DNA of 49,529 nucleotides from Bifidobacterium breve (GCA_945876865.1 CAMCPZ010000006.1:1-49529), one strand, 5' to 3'; shown: positions 10,554 through 21,095, counted from the first letter of the stretch. The notes: generated by a model from the letters alone, not told the origin. Program-made: numbers and translations.

Positions 10554-11069
10554 CTCGGCGCGGGTTTGAGATAACAGCTGCGGAAGCACTTTGGTCTGAC
10601 CAATTAGTGGCATGAAGTTTGCATCTCCGGACCAGCGCGGAATTACATGTTGATGGATATGGTCTGCGACGCCCGCGCCAGAAACAGCACCTTGGTTCAT
10701 TCCCAGATTGAAACCACTTGCACCACTTACCGCTCGAATCGTCTTCATCGCATGTGCCGAGAGTTCGGAGATTTCATTTCGTTCACTAGTTGTTAAATCG
10801 GTTAGATCTCCCACATGTCGATTGCTACAAATTAGCAGATGCCCTGCGTTGTATGGATAAAGATTCATGACTACATAAGCTTCTCGGCCACGGGCAACAA
10901 TCAAACCATCTTCGTCATTTAATCCAATAATTCTGCAGAACGGACATTCAATTGAGTTATTTGGAAGCGGACGATTCTCCCCCGAAAGGTAAGACATGCG
11001 GTGCGGCGCCCATAAACGCTGCCAACGATCTGGCATGCCCACGCCGCTGGAGAATTCTTGATCGCTCAT
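10536..11069 (-). CDS. HIT family hydrolase/phosphorylase
   Basis: CPFCRII, VVMNLYPYNAGHLLICSNRHVGDL, HIHQHVIPRW (HxHxH signature); between thrS and pgsA as in mycobacteria. Confidence 0.94.
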   Translation of the reverse strand: MSDQEFSSGVGMPDRWQRLWAPHRMSYLSGENRPLPNNSIECPFCRIIGLNDEDGLIVARGREAYVVMNLYPYNAGHLLICSNRHVGDLTDLTTSERNEISELSAHAMKTIRAVSGASGFNLGMNQGAVSGAGVADHIHQHVIPRWSGDANFMPLIGQTKVLPQLLSQTRAELAAAW

Positions 11070-11077
11070 TTTGTAAT

Positions 11078-13069
11078 CTAAATCTGAATTCGATTTGCCA
11101 CAGCCGAAAGAACTTCAGCAATAGCATCATCAACTGAAATTCCATTCTTCTGTTCACCATTGCGATATCTGAATGAAACTGCACCAGACTTTTGATCCTC
11201 TTCGCCAGCAATCATCATGAAAGGAATTTTCTCTAGCTGAGCGCTTCGAACTTTCTTCTGCATACGATCATCAGAAGCATCAATATCAACTCGTATTCCA
11301 GCCTTGCGCATCTTCGAGACGACTTCATCTAAGTAAGGAACGAAGGTATCTGCTACTGGAATTGCTCGAACCTGAACTGGTGCAAGCCACGGTGGGAAAG
11401 CTCCTGCATAATGTTCAGTTAAGACACCGAAGAAGCGTTCGATAGATCCAAACAATGCGCGGTGAATCATCACAGGTTGTTGTCTTGAACCATCTGAAGC
11501 TTGATATTCCAGATCAAATCTTTGTGGCAATTGGAAATCAACTTGAATCGTAGACATCTGCCAGGTGCGACCGATTGCATCTTTTGCCTGCACCGAAATC
11601 TTTGGACCGTAGAACGCAGCTCCCTCAGGATCCAACACAAGTTCCAGATTCTGTTTAGTAGCTGCAATTCGAAGTGCCTCGGTAGCAGCCTCCCAATCAG
11701 CTTCAGAACCAACAGATTTCTCGGGATTGCGAGTAGAAAGCTCTAGATAAAAATCTTCTAATCCATAATCTCGCAAGAGATTAAGAACGAAAGTTAAGAG
11801 GCTATCGAGTTCACCAAGCATCTGATCTTTTGTGCAGTAAATATGCGCATCATCTTGGGTAAACCCGCGGGCTCTGGTAAGACCATGAATTACACCAGAT
11901 TTTTCGTAGCGATAAACAGTTCCGAATTCGAATAACCGGAGCGGCAATTGGCGATATGAACGCGAAGAAGACTTGTAGATCAGATTATGAAATGGGCAGT
12001 TCATAGGCTTCATGTAGTACTTCTGGCCCGCCCGCTTTATGGTGCCATCTGCATGTAGCTCTTCATCCATAATCATCGGTGGATACATTCCTTCGGAATA
12101 CCACTGTAAATGGCCTGATGTTTCGAAGAGTGCTGCCTTGGTTAGATGTGGCGAATAAACGAATTGATAATCTTCTTCTTCATGGCGCTTGCGCGAATAA
12201 TCTTCCATCGCCCGACGAATGATTCCACCCTTTGGATGGAAAACCGCGAGCCCTGAACCAACCTCTTCTGGAAATGAGAATAAATCTAATTCAGTTCCAA
12301 GGCGGCGATGATCGCGCTTCTCTGCTTCTTCGAGTAGATGCAAATAGCGATCTAATTTCTCTTGCGACGGCCACGCAGTTCCGTAAATACGTTGCAACAT
12401 TGGATTCTTCTCAGAACCTCGCCAATATGCGGCAGCTGTTCGCATCAACTTAAACGCAGGAATATGTTTTGTGGAAGGAAGATGCGGACCACGACAGAGA
12501 TCGCTCCAAACTGGTTGCCCATCGCGTCCTAAGTTGTCATAAATGGTTAATTCACCGGCACCCACCTCAACGCTTGATTCGTCATCTGCGTTATTTGATT
12601 TAAGCCCAATTAGTTCGCACTTGTATGGCTCGTGCGCCAATTCAGCAAGTGCCTCTTTCTCTGTTGTAACACGACGCTTAAATCTTTGTCCCGACTTAAT
12701 AATCTTGCGCATTGCCGATTCAAGTTTCTCAAGATCATCTGGATTGAATGGCCGCTGTGGGTCAAAGTCATAATAGAAACCATCTGTGATTGGTGGCCCA
12801 ATTCCTAGCTTGGTATCTGCAAAGACTTCCTGAACAGCCTGGGCTAAGACGTGAGCAGTTGAGTGGCGCAAGACTGCAAGGCCCTCTGGAGATTCAATTG
12901 AAATTCCCTCAACCGCATCGCTATCTTTGAGGTCGGTCCAGAGATCTTTTAAATCACCATTTACTTTGCAAACGATAATTTCAGAATTTTCGGCAAAAAT
13001 TTGAGTCGGCTTAACTTCAGAATCGACTGACTGCGGTTTACCGTCAACCACAATCGAAATAATTGCCAT
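11078..13069 (-). CDS. thrS: Threonine--tRNA ligase
   Basis: TGS-type N-terminus, [68 protein letters not shown]. Confidence 0.98.
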   Translation of the reverse strand: MAIISIVVDGKPQSVDSEVKPTQIFAENSEIIVCKVNGDLKDLWTDLKDSDAVEGISIESPEGLAVLRHSTAHVLAQAVQEVFADTKLGIGPPITDGFYYDFDPQRPFNPDDLEKLESAMRKIIKSGQRFKRRVTTEKEALAELAHEPYKCELIGLKSNNADDESSVEVGAGELTIYDNLGRDGQPVWSDLCRGPHLPSTKHIPAFKLMRTAAAYWRGSEKNPMLQRIYGTAWPSQEKLDRYLHLLEEAEKRDHRRLGTELDLFSFPEEVGSGLAVFHPKGGIIRRAMEDYSRKRHEEEDYQFVYSPHLTKAALFETSGHLQWYSEGMYPPMIMDEELHADGTIKRAGQKYYMKPMNCPFHNLIYKSSSRSYRQLPLRLFEFGTVYRYEKSGVIHGLTRARGFTQDDAHIYCTKDQMLGELDSLLTFVLNLLRDYGLEDFYLELSTRNPEKSVGSEADWEAATEALRIAATKQNLELVLDPEGAAFYGPKISVQAKDAIGRTWQMSTIQVDFQLPQRFDLEYQASDGSRQQPVMIHRALFGSIERFFGVLTEHYAGAFPPWLAPVQVRAIPVADTFVPYLDEVVSKMRKAGIRVDIDASDDRMQKKVRSAQLEKIPFMMIAGEEDQKSGAVSFRYRNGEQKNGISVDDAIAEVLSAVANRIQI

Positions 13070-13073
13070 GTCC

Positions 13074-14774
13074 TTAGCCTATCGAATGCGCATGGAGAAT
13101 TTCCCGCAATTTATCGCTCCACTGCTTACTTATTTCATCCTCTTGCAATTTTCGACCTGCTAATTCACCAACAGGTTGTGCGACTCTAAGTGCCGATAGC
13201 GCAAAGGCATGTGAAGCCCTACTTAATTGCGACTCATCAACCTCAGCTTCTATCGCTAAGCCCGAAGAAATAATTAGGCCACGAATAATTCCCGGCAGAA
13301 CTCCTGCACCCAGCTCAGGTGTTACCCAAAGTCCATCAATTCGAAATACGAAGTTAGATACTGCCCCCTCGCATACCTTTCCATTTTGATTCACAATGAC
13401 GAACTCGTCAAAGCCATCGACTCTGGCTTGCGTTAAAAGATTTAGATTTGAAGTATATGGAAACCTTTTATGCCGCTTTGTTTCTGGCGAGAAATCAAGG
13501 CTCTTCAAACCGACCTTTGCCGAATGCGATGCGTCAATATAAGGATCAATCGAGACCTGGAAATTTTCGCCGAAGGTTAAACGCAGCCTTCCAAGTTCAA
13601 TCTGATCCAATGAACCTATTGCATCCATAATTTCGTAATCACTTGGAATTTCAAATCCCAATTCCCCAGCGCTCTTGCGTGCCCGGTTTAGATGTTCCTT
13701 AAGTAATTGCGGCTTACCATTTTCAACTCGAATAGTTTCAAAAAGGCCAACACCAAAGGGCCAGCGATCACTTTGAAATCCACCAGCTATTGAAAGCAGC
13801 CTCGCAGCCTTTAATTCGGTCTCTTCCCATTCGGCCGTCGCATCGCTCGACCAAGTAATTCCTGCACCAGCTCCAAATTTCAATCTCTCCCCGTTGCGCC
13901 AGAAGATTCGGATTGCAACACTAAGGTTTGCCGATTCACCTTCAATCCAACCAAGTGCTCCACAATATGGGCCACGATCAGTTGGCTCGCTGTCAGCAAT
14001 AATGTTCATTGCAGATTCTTTGGGAGCCCCGCTAACTGATCCTGGCGCAAGAATTTCCGTGAAGATTAGTGGCCAAGTTAATTCATCACGCACTTCTCCG
14101 ACAATATCAGAAACCAAATGTTCTAGCCCTGGATGTAACTCACTTCTAAATAACTGCGAAGCTTTGACGCTTCCTGCTTTGCAGATTCGTCCAAAGTCGT
14201 TGCGCATCAGATCAACAATCATCACATTTTCAGCTCTGTCCTTATCCGAGAAAGCTGCTCCGGTTTCAGATAATTTACGTGTTCCCTTTATCGGACTTGT
14301 TTTAATGTGCGAACCTTCGCGAGCCAAGAAAAGTTCCGGAGACGCAGATGCAATCTCAATGTCAGGCAATCTCAAAAACGAAGCGAAGGGCGCTGGGTTC
14401 TTATCCAGAATCTTCGAGAACAATGGAGCGATTGAGATCTCCTTGGAGATCTTCGTTGAAAGAATGCGGCAGGCATTTACTTGATAAACATTGCCTAACT
14501 TGATCTGCTCGCGAATTTTGTTTACATAATCTTCAAAGTCCGGCTGCAACATTGAACTCTGCCAAACTTCAGAAAGCCCGTTCCACTCCCCGGTCTCAGG
14601 GAAGCTTGCGCCTCGAACAACGGTCGCAAACTTTGCAAATAAATATTTACCCTCAAAGGTTGTTGATACCGCCCAGAATCCGCCGTCGTTTAGCGAATCC
14701 GGATCACTGGTTACTTCGATTAAATCGGTAGCCAGAACCCCATTCATCCAGAAGAAAGGTCGGTTCAAATCCAC
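13074..14774 (-). CDS. pabBC: Fused aminodeoxychorismate synthase component I / aminodeoxychorismate lyase (PabB-PabC)
   Basis: N-terminal chorismate-binding domain ([39 protein letters not shown]) followed by a class IV aminotransferase domain ([57 protein letters not shown]). Confidence 0.93.
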   Translation of the reverse strand: MDLNRPFFWMNGVLATDLIEVTSDPDSLNDGGFWAVSTTFEGKYLFAKFATVVRGASFPETGEWNGLSEVWQSSMLQPDFEDYVNKIREQIKLGNVYQVNACRILSTKISKEISIAPLFSKILDKNPAPFASFLRLPDIEIASASPELFLAREGSHIKTSPIKGTRKLSETGAAFSDKDRAENVMIVDLMRNDFGRICKAGSVKASQLFRSELHPGLEHLVSDIVGEVRDELTWPLIFTEILAPGSVSGAPKESAMNIIADSEPTDRGPYCGALGWIEGESANLSVAIRIFWRNGERLKFGAGAGITWSSDATAEWEETELKAARLLSIAGGFQSDRWPFGVGLFETIRVENGKPQLLKEHLNRARKSAGELGFEIPSDYEIMDAIGSLDQIELGRLRLTFGENFQVSIDPYIDASHSAKVGLKSLDFSPETKRHKRFPYTSNLNLLTQARVDGFDEFVIVNQNGKVCEGAVSNFVFRIDGLWVTPELGAGVLPGIIRGLIISSGLAIEAEVDESQLSRASHAFALSALRVAQPVGELAGRKLQEDEISKQWSDKLREILHAHSIG

Positions 14775-14880
14775 GCCCTAACGCTAGATGAACAGAACCG
14801 AATCGTCCCGCTTTGGCGCTTGCCCGTTTGGTGCGCTAGATTTGCCCTCTTGATTCTGCAGGAATGTTGAATATAAGAAT

Positions 14881-14953
14881 GCGGACGTAGCGCAGTTGGT
14901 AGCGCGGAACCTTGCCAAGGTTCAGGTCGCCGGTTCGAACCCGGTCGTCCGCT
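14881..14953 (+). tRNA. tRNA-Gly (anticodon GCC)
   Basis: Cloverleaf by eye: GCGGACG...CGTCCGC acceptor, anticodon loop TTGCCAA, T arm GCCGG-TTCGAAC-CCGGT. Confidence 0.95.
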
Positions 14954-14991
14954 CTGGTGCACCACATGTGACGAAAGCTGCAGGAAAAGAT

Positions 14992-15065
14992 GGTCGGATG
15001 GCCGAGAGGCGAGGCTCAGGACTGCAAATCCTGCTACACGGGTTCAAATCCCGTTCCGACCTCCA
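14992..15065 (+). tRNA. tRNA-Cys (anticodon GCA)
   Basis: GGTCGGA...TCCGACC acceptor, anticodon arm CAGGA-CTGCAAA-TCCTG, T loop TTCAAAT, encoded CCA at 15063-15065. Confidence 0.95.
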
Positions 15066-15113
15066 TAATTAACTAACTTAAATTATGGATCTTCTTACAA
15101 GTAAGGAATGTCA

Positions 15114-15464
15114 ATGAGTGGGTTAGAGAAATCAGAACGACCTTGGGGTCGTTATGAAGTTCTTCAAGAATCTGCAACGCATAAAGTTAAATGCATCTGG
15201 ATGAAACCAGGAACCAGACTTTCATATCAGCGTCACAAGCACCGCGCCGAACATTGGTTCATTGTTCAAGGCACAGGCGAAGTGACAATCGATGGCGCAA
15301 TCTCGCAAGTTAAGCCTGGTGACACCGTTGAATTCAAAGTCGGAGTTCTTCACCGCCTTGCCAATACCGGCAAAGATGAAATTATCTTCGTTGAAGTTCA
15401 GACTGGAAGTTACTTTGGAGAAGATGACATCGAGCGCTTGGAGGATGACTTCGGTCGCGCATGA
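15114..15464 (+). CDS. Cupin domain protein (stand-alone mannose-6-phosphate isomerase type II C-terminal-like)
   Basis: RPWGRYEVL, LSYQRHKHRAEHWFIVQGTGEVTIDG, PGDTVEF: ManC/GMP C-terminal cupin signature. ATG at 15114 preferred. Confidence 0.88.
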   Translation: MSGLEKSERPWGRYEVLQESATHKVKCIWMKPGTRLSYQRHKHRAEHWFIVQGTGEVTIDGAISQVKPGDTVEFKVGVLHRLANTGKDEIIFVEVQTGSYFGEDDIERLEDDFGRA

Positions 15465-15505
15465 AATAGAAGTTGGGTAATATTCGGCATCTTAAGGTTA
15501 CTTAA

Positions 15506-15577
15506 GGATCGTTGGCTCAGCGGTAGAGCACCACATTGACATTGTGGGGGTCACTGGTTCGATCCCAGTACGGTCCA
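15506..15577 (+). tRNA. tRNA-Val (anticodon GAC)
   Basis: GGATCGT...ACGGTCC acceptor, anticodon arm CCACA-TTGACAT-TGTGG, T arm ACTGG-TTCGATC-CCAGT. Confidence 0.95.
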
Positions 15578-15606
15578 CTGAAATATCGCTGTTGTAAGAT
15601 TCCCAA

Positions 15607-16362
15607 ATGAGTTCGGATTCAATCAGTCGCGATGCAGCATGGGTCTCTAATTTTCTAGCTTCTCGCAGGTCCACTCGCGATTTTCTTCCCACTCCTGTTC
15701 CGCAGGAAATAATTGATCAGATTCTGACTGATGCTCTGACCGCGCCAAGCTGGTCAAATACAAGACCATTTAAAATTGCAGTGGCCACCGGCGATGTAAG
15801 AGACCGAATTAGTGGCGAATTTCTTTCTCGTTGGGGCGTGCTTTCAAGAATTATGCGCAAGGGCTTGAAAAACAAATTGCGCCTTATCTATTCACGCTAC
15901 GGATTGCCAACAAGCAACCGAATGATTGTTAAGCCGTATGTACCAGAACTTCGACCAAGAGCCCAAAGAGTTGGTAAAGAACTCTATGAATTATTTGGTG
16001 TAAAACGCGGCGATCGCGATGCCCGAGACAAACAGTGGGGAAAGAACTATTCGTTCTTTGGCGCACCGGTAGAAATGTTTATCTATATCCACAAAAGTCT
16101 TAATGTCTACGCGGCATCTGATGCAGGTTTGATGATGGAAAACTTGATGCTATCTGCTCATGGTCATGGGCTTGGCACATGCGCACAGGGTGCAGTAAAT
16201 ATCTGGGATGACGTAGTCAGAAAAGAATTTGAGATCCCAAAGGATTACCGACTTCTTTGCGGAATGGCTATCGGATACCCGAGTGATTCACCTGTGAATT
16301 CTTTCAAGGCTCACCGCATTGGTGCTGATGAAATTTTGTTCAAGACCAAAAAACACAAGTAG
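15607..16362 (+). CDS. Nitroreductase family protein
   Basis: RRSTRDFLPTPVPQEIIDQILTDALTAPSWSNTRPF, LMLSAHGHGLGTCAQG, GMAIGYP. Confidence 0.92.
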   Translation: MSSDSISRDAAWVSNFLASRRSTRDFLPTPVPQEIIDQILTDALTAPSWSNTRPFKIAVATGDVRDRISGEFLSRWGVLSRIMRKGLKNKLRLIYSRYGLPTSNRMIVKPYVPELRPRAQRVGKELYELFGVKRGDRDARDKQWGKNYSFFGAPVEMFIYIHKSLNVYAASDAGLMMENLMLSAHGHGLGTCAQGAVNIWDDVVRKEFEIPKDYRLLCGMAIGYPSDSPVNSFKAHRIGADEILFKTKKHK

Positions 16363-16413
16363 CAGCATTCATTTCGGGTTGTATATACGGTGGGCCAACC
16401 TTAAAATTTAGGC

Positions 16414-17592
16414 ATGAAAATCACCGGCAAGAAGTCTTTGGCAATTATTGCGGCAATCTCATTACTCCTCGTTTCGCAACCGTCAATGGTTTCAGCGAAG
16501 AGTGCAGACACAAACAATCGTAAGTTCACGAAATGGGATTACTACTCTTACAAATACGTTGGCGACAAACTTCAACGCCAAATTCTTCCATCGCAGGATT
16601 TCAACGGATGTAACCCATGTTCCTGGACCAGCAAGGATGCGCGAAGCGCCAAGAGCTTTGATCCGATTAGAGCGCAAGCATTCAAAGCGATAAAGGCTTT
16701 TGGATCAAACAAGAAGGCTGCTCCATCGACTATCGAATGGGTTCCAACAAAGAATGTTCAACCATCTCTGTTGAAGATGTATAAGAAACTAAACACCGAT
16801 GCAATCAATTATTGGCAGGCGGAACTCTCTAACCCACTTCCCTATCGATTGCTGATCGGCACCGAGAAAGATCGGGCCGAAGTTAAAACGAGATTATCCG
16901 AAACCCAGAACGGTCCAAGTTCTTTGCAGATGATGAATAATTTCTTCGATAGATATTCAAAGCTGCAGGACTACGAGAAAGCTCGGCCTGTTGGCGGAGG
17001 AATGCCTGGGAAAGACACTTTGATTTCTAACGGGAAAGATATTTACCTTGTTACCTACCATGTTGGTTCTTTCACGACTGATCAGAAAGTTTTTACGACA
17101 ACTACAGCACATGAAATAACTCATATTCTGCAAATCGATAGATCAAAGAACATCGGTTATAACAACGATATGCCGCCAACCCTTTGGGAAGGCAGCGCAG
17201 TTCTTTTTGGTTCTGGAATCCCAATGTCTAATGTCGCTTGGTATAGCGATGAACTAGATCATCAATTGATGAGATTCTTGAGCAACTTCGCGACCGAAGT
17301 TCCGATGAAGACTGAAGCTGACGCAGTGAATTTGCTAGTGAAGGCAGAAAGAACTGATGCCGAAGTCAGCATTGAAGCCGGATATTACCTTGGTGCGGTT
17401 CTCTTCGAATGGCTTGTTGCGAAGTATGGTGTTCAGAAATACTTGGATCTGTTGGATGCAACAGGAACTGCGCCAAGTTTTAATGACGCAATGATTAAGG
17501 CTTATGGGGTTGGTAAGGCAGATATCTACAAGCAAGCAGCACCATATGTTCTAAAGAATTATCAGCGGGTTCTCAAAGTATTCAATAGTTAG
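16414..17592 (+). CDS. Secreted HExxH protein, peptidase MA / gluzincin-like
   Basis: N-terminal signal peptide (KSLAIIAAISLLLVSQPSMVSA), TTTAHEITHILQ (HExxH), downstream PPTLWEGSAVLFG and YYLGAVLFEWLVAKYGVQKYLDLLDATG arranged like peptidase MA family domains. Confidence 0.65.
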   Translation: MKITGKKSLAIIAAISLLLVSQPSMVSAKSADTNNRKFTKWDYYSYKYVGDKLQRQILPSQDFNGCNPCSWTSKDARSAKSFDPIRAQAFKAIKAFGSNKKAAPSTIEWVPTKNVQPSLLKMYKKLNTDAINYWQAELSNPLPYRLLIGTEKDRAEVKTRLSETQNGPSSLQMMNNFFDRYSKLQDYEKARPVGGGMPGKDTLISNGKDIYLVTYHVGSFTTDQKVFTTTTAHEITHILQIDRSKNIGYNNDMPPTLWEGSAVLFGSGIPMSNVAWYSDELDHQLMRFLSNFATEVPMKTEADAVNLLVKAERTDAEVSIEAGYYLGAVLFEWLVAKYGVQKYLDLLDATGTAPSFNDAMIKAYGVGKADIYKQAAPYVLKNYQRVLKVFNS

Positions 17593-17625
17593 CGTTATGC
17601 TTGCATGAATTGAAAGAGGGCCGAC

Positions 17626-18393
17626 ATGCTTAAGAAGGTTTTAGTAACTGGTGGCACAAGTGGTATCGGTCGCGAATTTGTAGATGTATTTGCAAAGAAT
17701 GGCTTTGAGGTTTGGTTTACCTATTTCTCTGAGGGAGAAAAACCAGCTGAAGTAACAGGGGTATATCCAAAGGGATCTGTTACTGGATTCAAACTAGATC
17801 TTGCCGACTATGCATCTATCGAATCTCTTGCATCTGCGCTTCCTTCAACTCCTGATGTTTTAATTCACAATGCTGGGCTCGGCTCAAAGACAGTCGAAAA
17901 GGTTTCCAATACACCGCAAGGTCAGGCGGAAGCGCTGATCAAAGTGAATGCGATTGGAACTCTTTGGCTTAACAATCTCTTGCTACCAAAGATGCTTGAA
18001 AGAGGAAGCGGAAAGATCATTCTCCTCTCCTCGGTTGGCGGTGGGGTTACCCAATTTCCAGGATTTAACTATGCAGATGGCATGAGCAAAGCGGCAATTG
18101 CATTTTTGGGAAGAACTTTAGGAGCAGATCTTGCCCAGACTGGTGTTGATGTTTTCACGATCTGTCCCGGAGCAACCAATACGCCAATGTTCCAGGCAAG
18201 CACACTTAATCATTTAAACGCTGACGAGCAGAAGAAAGTAATTGCTTCGCTTCCTAAATTCCGTTTGATAGATCCCCGAGAGATTGCTGAACTGGGTTAT
18301 TTCCTTACAACTGATGCCGGAAAGTTATTGCATGGGGCAGTTCTCGATGCCTCGATGGGGCTCGGAGTGAATCCAGGACTACTACTGAAGTAG
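17626..18393 (+). CDS. Short-chain dehydrogenase/reductase
   Basis: VLVTGGTSGIGREFVDVFAKNG, LIHNAGLGS, YADGMSKAAIAFLGRTL (YxxxSK variant). Confidence 0.9.
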   Translation: MLKKVLVTGGTSGIGREFVDVFAKNGFEVWFTYFSEGEKPAEVTGVYPKGSVTGFKLDLADYASIESLASALPSTPDVLIHNAGLGSKTVEKVSNTPQGQAEALIKVNAIGTLWLNNLLLPKMLERGSGKIILLSSVGGGVTQFPGFNYADGMSKAAIAFLGRTLGADLAQTGVDVFTICPGATNTPMFQASTLNHLNADEQKKVIASLPKFRLIDPREIAELGYFLTTDAGKLLHGAVLDASMGLGVNPGLLLK

Positions 18394-18402
18394 AGTTCGA
18401 CC

Positions 18403-18999
18403 ATGACTCCAAGGATTCAAGAAGCCACGATTCGTGAGCAACGTCAGATGCGTCAGCGTCAATTGATGGATGCTGCGCTGAGTCTTGCGATGGAAGATGG
18501 AGTTGATTCGGTAACTGTTTCTGCCGTAGCAAAGCGCGCCGGCTTAGCCCGCTCTTCGATTTACGAATACTTCGCATCGTCGGCTGATTTGATCGCAGAC
18601 CTTGTAATGGAAGAAATGGCTTACTACAACAAGCGTTTGCTTAAGGCAGTCGATAACGTCGAAGATCCATTCGAATACATCAAACTTTGGATTGAAGAAG
18701 CGCTGCAATATGTAGTTGATGGCCGGCATTTACTTGTTAAAAGTTTGAACACAGTCACTACCCCGAATTATCGCAAGTCAGATATTGCGCAAGGCCACCG
18801 AGATTTAATGGGAACAATCATCAGGCCACTAAGTGAAATTGGTTTACCTGATGTGAAATTGGGACTCGCCTATGTTCAAGCTACTATCGATGTTGCATCT
18901 GTTCGAATTGAATCGGGCAACGACGCAGCGCAAGAGATTAAATTTGCACAAAAATTTGCGATTACCGGTCTGCGCGCTCTACTCGATAATTCGGCATGA
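18403..18999 (+). CDS. TetR family transcriptional regulator
   Basis: RQLMDAALSLAMEDGVDSVTVSAVAKRAGLARSSIYEYFASSADLIADLV HTH. Confidence 0.93.
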   Translation: MTPRIQEATIREQRQMRQRQLMDAALSLAMEDGVDSVTVSAVAKRAGLARSSIYEYFASSADLIADLVMEEMAYYNKRLLKAVDNVEDPFEYIKLWIEEALQYVVDGRHLLVKSLNTVTTPNYRKSDIAQGHRDLMGTIIRPLSEIGLPDVKLGLAYVQATIDVASVRIESGNDAAQEIKFAQKFAITGLRALLDNSA

Positions 19000-19601
19000 T
19001 TGCAATAGTCCCGGGATTTCTAGCCGGGCTTTCACTGATTATTGCTATTGGTGCCCAAAATGCTTTTGTAATTCGTCAGGGACTGACTAAGAAATATGTT
19101 TTATTAACAGTTTTGATATGCGCATGTTCCGACGCTTTATTGATTGCTCTGGGAGCTAGCGGCCTTGGCGCTTTAATTAAGTCGAATAAGGATCTACTCG
19201 AATTCGTTCGCTGGTTCGGAGTTGCTTATCTTTTGTGGTTTGCATTTAAATCAGCAAGGTCCGCCTTTAAAAGTGCAGCCTTAAATTCTGCCGGAGAAGC
19301 TTCCGCTGATAAAAGGAGCGTTGTTCTAACTGTTCTGGCCCTTACCTTTTTAAACCCGCATGTTTATCTCGATACCGTAATTTTGCTTGGAAGTATCTCT
19401 AATCAATTTGGTTCAGATAAGTGGTTCTTCGTTACAGGCGCGATCATCGCAAGTTTTCTCTGGTTTACATCTATCGGTTTCGGGGCTAAGTCGGCCTCGC
19501 GGTTTATGTCACGCCCTATTTTCTGGAAAATACTTGATTCACTAATCGCCGCAATCATGCTTTCAATTGCGGCGTTCTTAGCGTTTTACAATTTCAACTG
19601 A
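18996..19601 (+). CDS. LysE/ArgO-type amino acid exporter
   Basis: PGFLAGLSLIIAIGAQNAFVIRQGL, ALTFLNPHVYLDTVILLGS; overlaps the TetR gene by 4 nt. Confidence 0.93.
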   Translation: MIAIVPGFLAGLSLIIAIGAQNAFVIRQGLTKKYVLLTVLICACSDALLIALGASGLGALIKSNKDLLEFVRWFGVAYLLWFAFKSARSAFKSAALNSAGEASADKRSVVLTVLALTFLNPHVYLDTVILLGSISNQFGSDKWFFVTGAIIASFLWFTSIGFGAKSASRFMSRPIFWKILDSLIAAIMLSIAAFLAFYNFN

Positions 19602-21095
19602 CTAGTTGTTCTGAGGGAAACCTAAGTTAATTCCGCCGTGGCTTGGATCTAACCAGCGGCTTGTAACAACCTTGCCACGAGTGAAGAAGTGAACTCCTTC
19701 GGTGCCGTGTGCATGGGTGTCGCCGAATAATGAATTCTTCCAACCACCGAAGGAGAAGTAAGCCATTGGAACTGGGATTGGAACGTTGATTCCGACCATT
19801 CCAACTTCTACTTCATTCTGGAATCTGCGTGCAGCACCACCGTCGTTCGTGAAGATTGCTGTTCCGTTTCCATAAGGGTGGCTATTTACAAGTGCAAGTG
19901 CTTCATCGTAAGTATTCACGCGCAGAATGCTTAGAACTGGTCCAAAAATTTCTTCTTTATAAATGCTCATGTCAGGTGTTACGTTGTCGAAAAGTGTTGG
20001 TCCAAGGAAGAAACCTTCCCCGTCAACTTTAACTTTGCGACCATCTTCGACAAGAGTGGCACCAGCTTTTTCACCAGCTTCAATATATGACGCAACTTTG
20101 TCACGATGAACTTTGGTAACAAGTGGTCCCATATCTGAACCCTTAGTTCCATCGCCGGTTTTGATATCTGCCATACGCGACTTAATTTTTGCGACCAAGG
20201 CATTTGCGATTGGTTCTACTGCAACGATTGCTGAAATTGCCATGCAGCGCTCTCCTGCTGAACCGAAGCCAGCATTGATTGCAGCATCTGCAGCTAGTTC
20301 TAGATCAGAATCCGGAAGAACGACCATGTGGTTCTTTGCGCCACCAAGTGCTTGAACGCGCTTGCCATGATTGGTTCCGGTTTCATAAACATATTTCGCG
20401 ATTGGTGTTGATCCCACGAATGAAACTGACTTGATTCCTGGGTGAGTTAGAAGCGCATCAACTGATTCTTTATCGCCATGAACAACATTGAAGACACCGT
20501 CAGGAAGTCCGGCTTCTTTCCAAAGTTCAGCCAAGAACATCGCCGCACTTGGATCTTTCTCGGAAGGCTTTAGAACAACTGTGTTACCGCAGGCGATTGC
20601 AATTGGGAAGAACCACATCGGAACCATCGCTGGGAAGTTAAATGGAGAAATTATCGCGACTGGGCCAAGAGGTTGGCGGATTGAGTAAACATCTACCCCG
20701 GTAGAAACTTCTTCAGAGAAGCCACCCTTTAAAAGATGTGGGATACCGCAAGCAAATTCAACAACTTCAAGACCACGAGTAACTTCGCCCGCTGCATCGC
20801 TCAATACTTTTCCGTGTTCAGCTGTTATAAGTGCAGCAATCTTCTCTTTGTTCTGCAGAACTAATTCGCGGAATGCAAAGAGAACTTGGGTGCGCTTTGT
20901 TAATGAGCTGTGGCGCCATGAAACAAATGCATCGCTGGCGGCGGTAACTGCCTTATCAACCATCGCTACATTCGCAAGTGCAACGTTTGCTGAAACCTGT
21001 CCGGTCGCTGGATTAAAAACCTCGCTAGTGCGTTCAGTTTTCCCGGTGTCTAATGCGCCATTTATCCAATGTGTGATGATTTTTGTCTGAGTCAT
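19602..21095 (-). CDS. mmsA: CoA-acylating methylmalonate-semialdehyde dehydrogenase
   Basis: ISPFNFPAMVPMWFFPIAIACGNTVVLKPSEKDPSAA, GSAGERCMAISA, EVGMVGINVPIPVPMAYFSFGGWKNSLFGD. Confidence 0.93.
   Translation of the reverse strand: MTQTKIITHWINGALDTGKTERTSEVFNPATGQVSANVALANVAMVDKAVTAASDAFVSWRHSSLTKRTQVLFAFRELVLQNKEKIAALITAEHGKVLSDAAGEVTRGLEVVEFACGIPHLLKGGFSEEVSTGVDVYSIRQPLGPVAIISPFNFPAMVPMWFFPIAIACGNTVVLKPSEKDPSAAMFLAELWKEAGLPDGVFNVVHGDKESVDALLTHPGIKSVSFVGSTPIAKYVYETGTNHGKRVQALGGAKNHMVVLPDSDLELAADAAINAGFGSAGERCMAISAIVAVEPIANALVAKIKSRMADIKTGDGTKGSDMGPLVTKVHRDKVASYIEAGEKAGATLVEDGRKVKVDGEGFFLGPTLFDNVTPDMSIYKEEIFGPVLSILRVNTYDEALALVNSHPYGNGTAIFTNDGGAARRFQNEVEVGMVGINVPIPVPMAYFSFGGWKNSLFGDTHAHGTEGVHFFTRGKVVTSRWLDPSHGGINLGFPQNN

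Noticed and set aside
13894-14484. 196-aa plus-strand ORF
   Set aside because: Lies fully antisense to pabBC; low-complexity Ser/Arg-rich translation typical of shadow ORFs.
14765-14965. 66-aa minus-strand ORF near the tRNAs
   Set aside because: Overlaps tRNA-Gly; the RPGSNRRPEPW-type peptide is the classic spurious translation of antisense tRNA.
15498-15692. 64-aa minus-strand ORF with DRTGIEPVTPTMSMWCSTAEPT
   Set aside because: Translation of antisense tRNA-Val; a well-known artefact.
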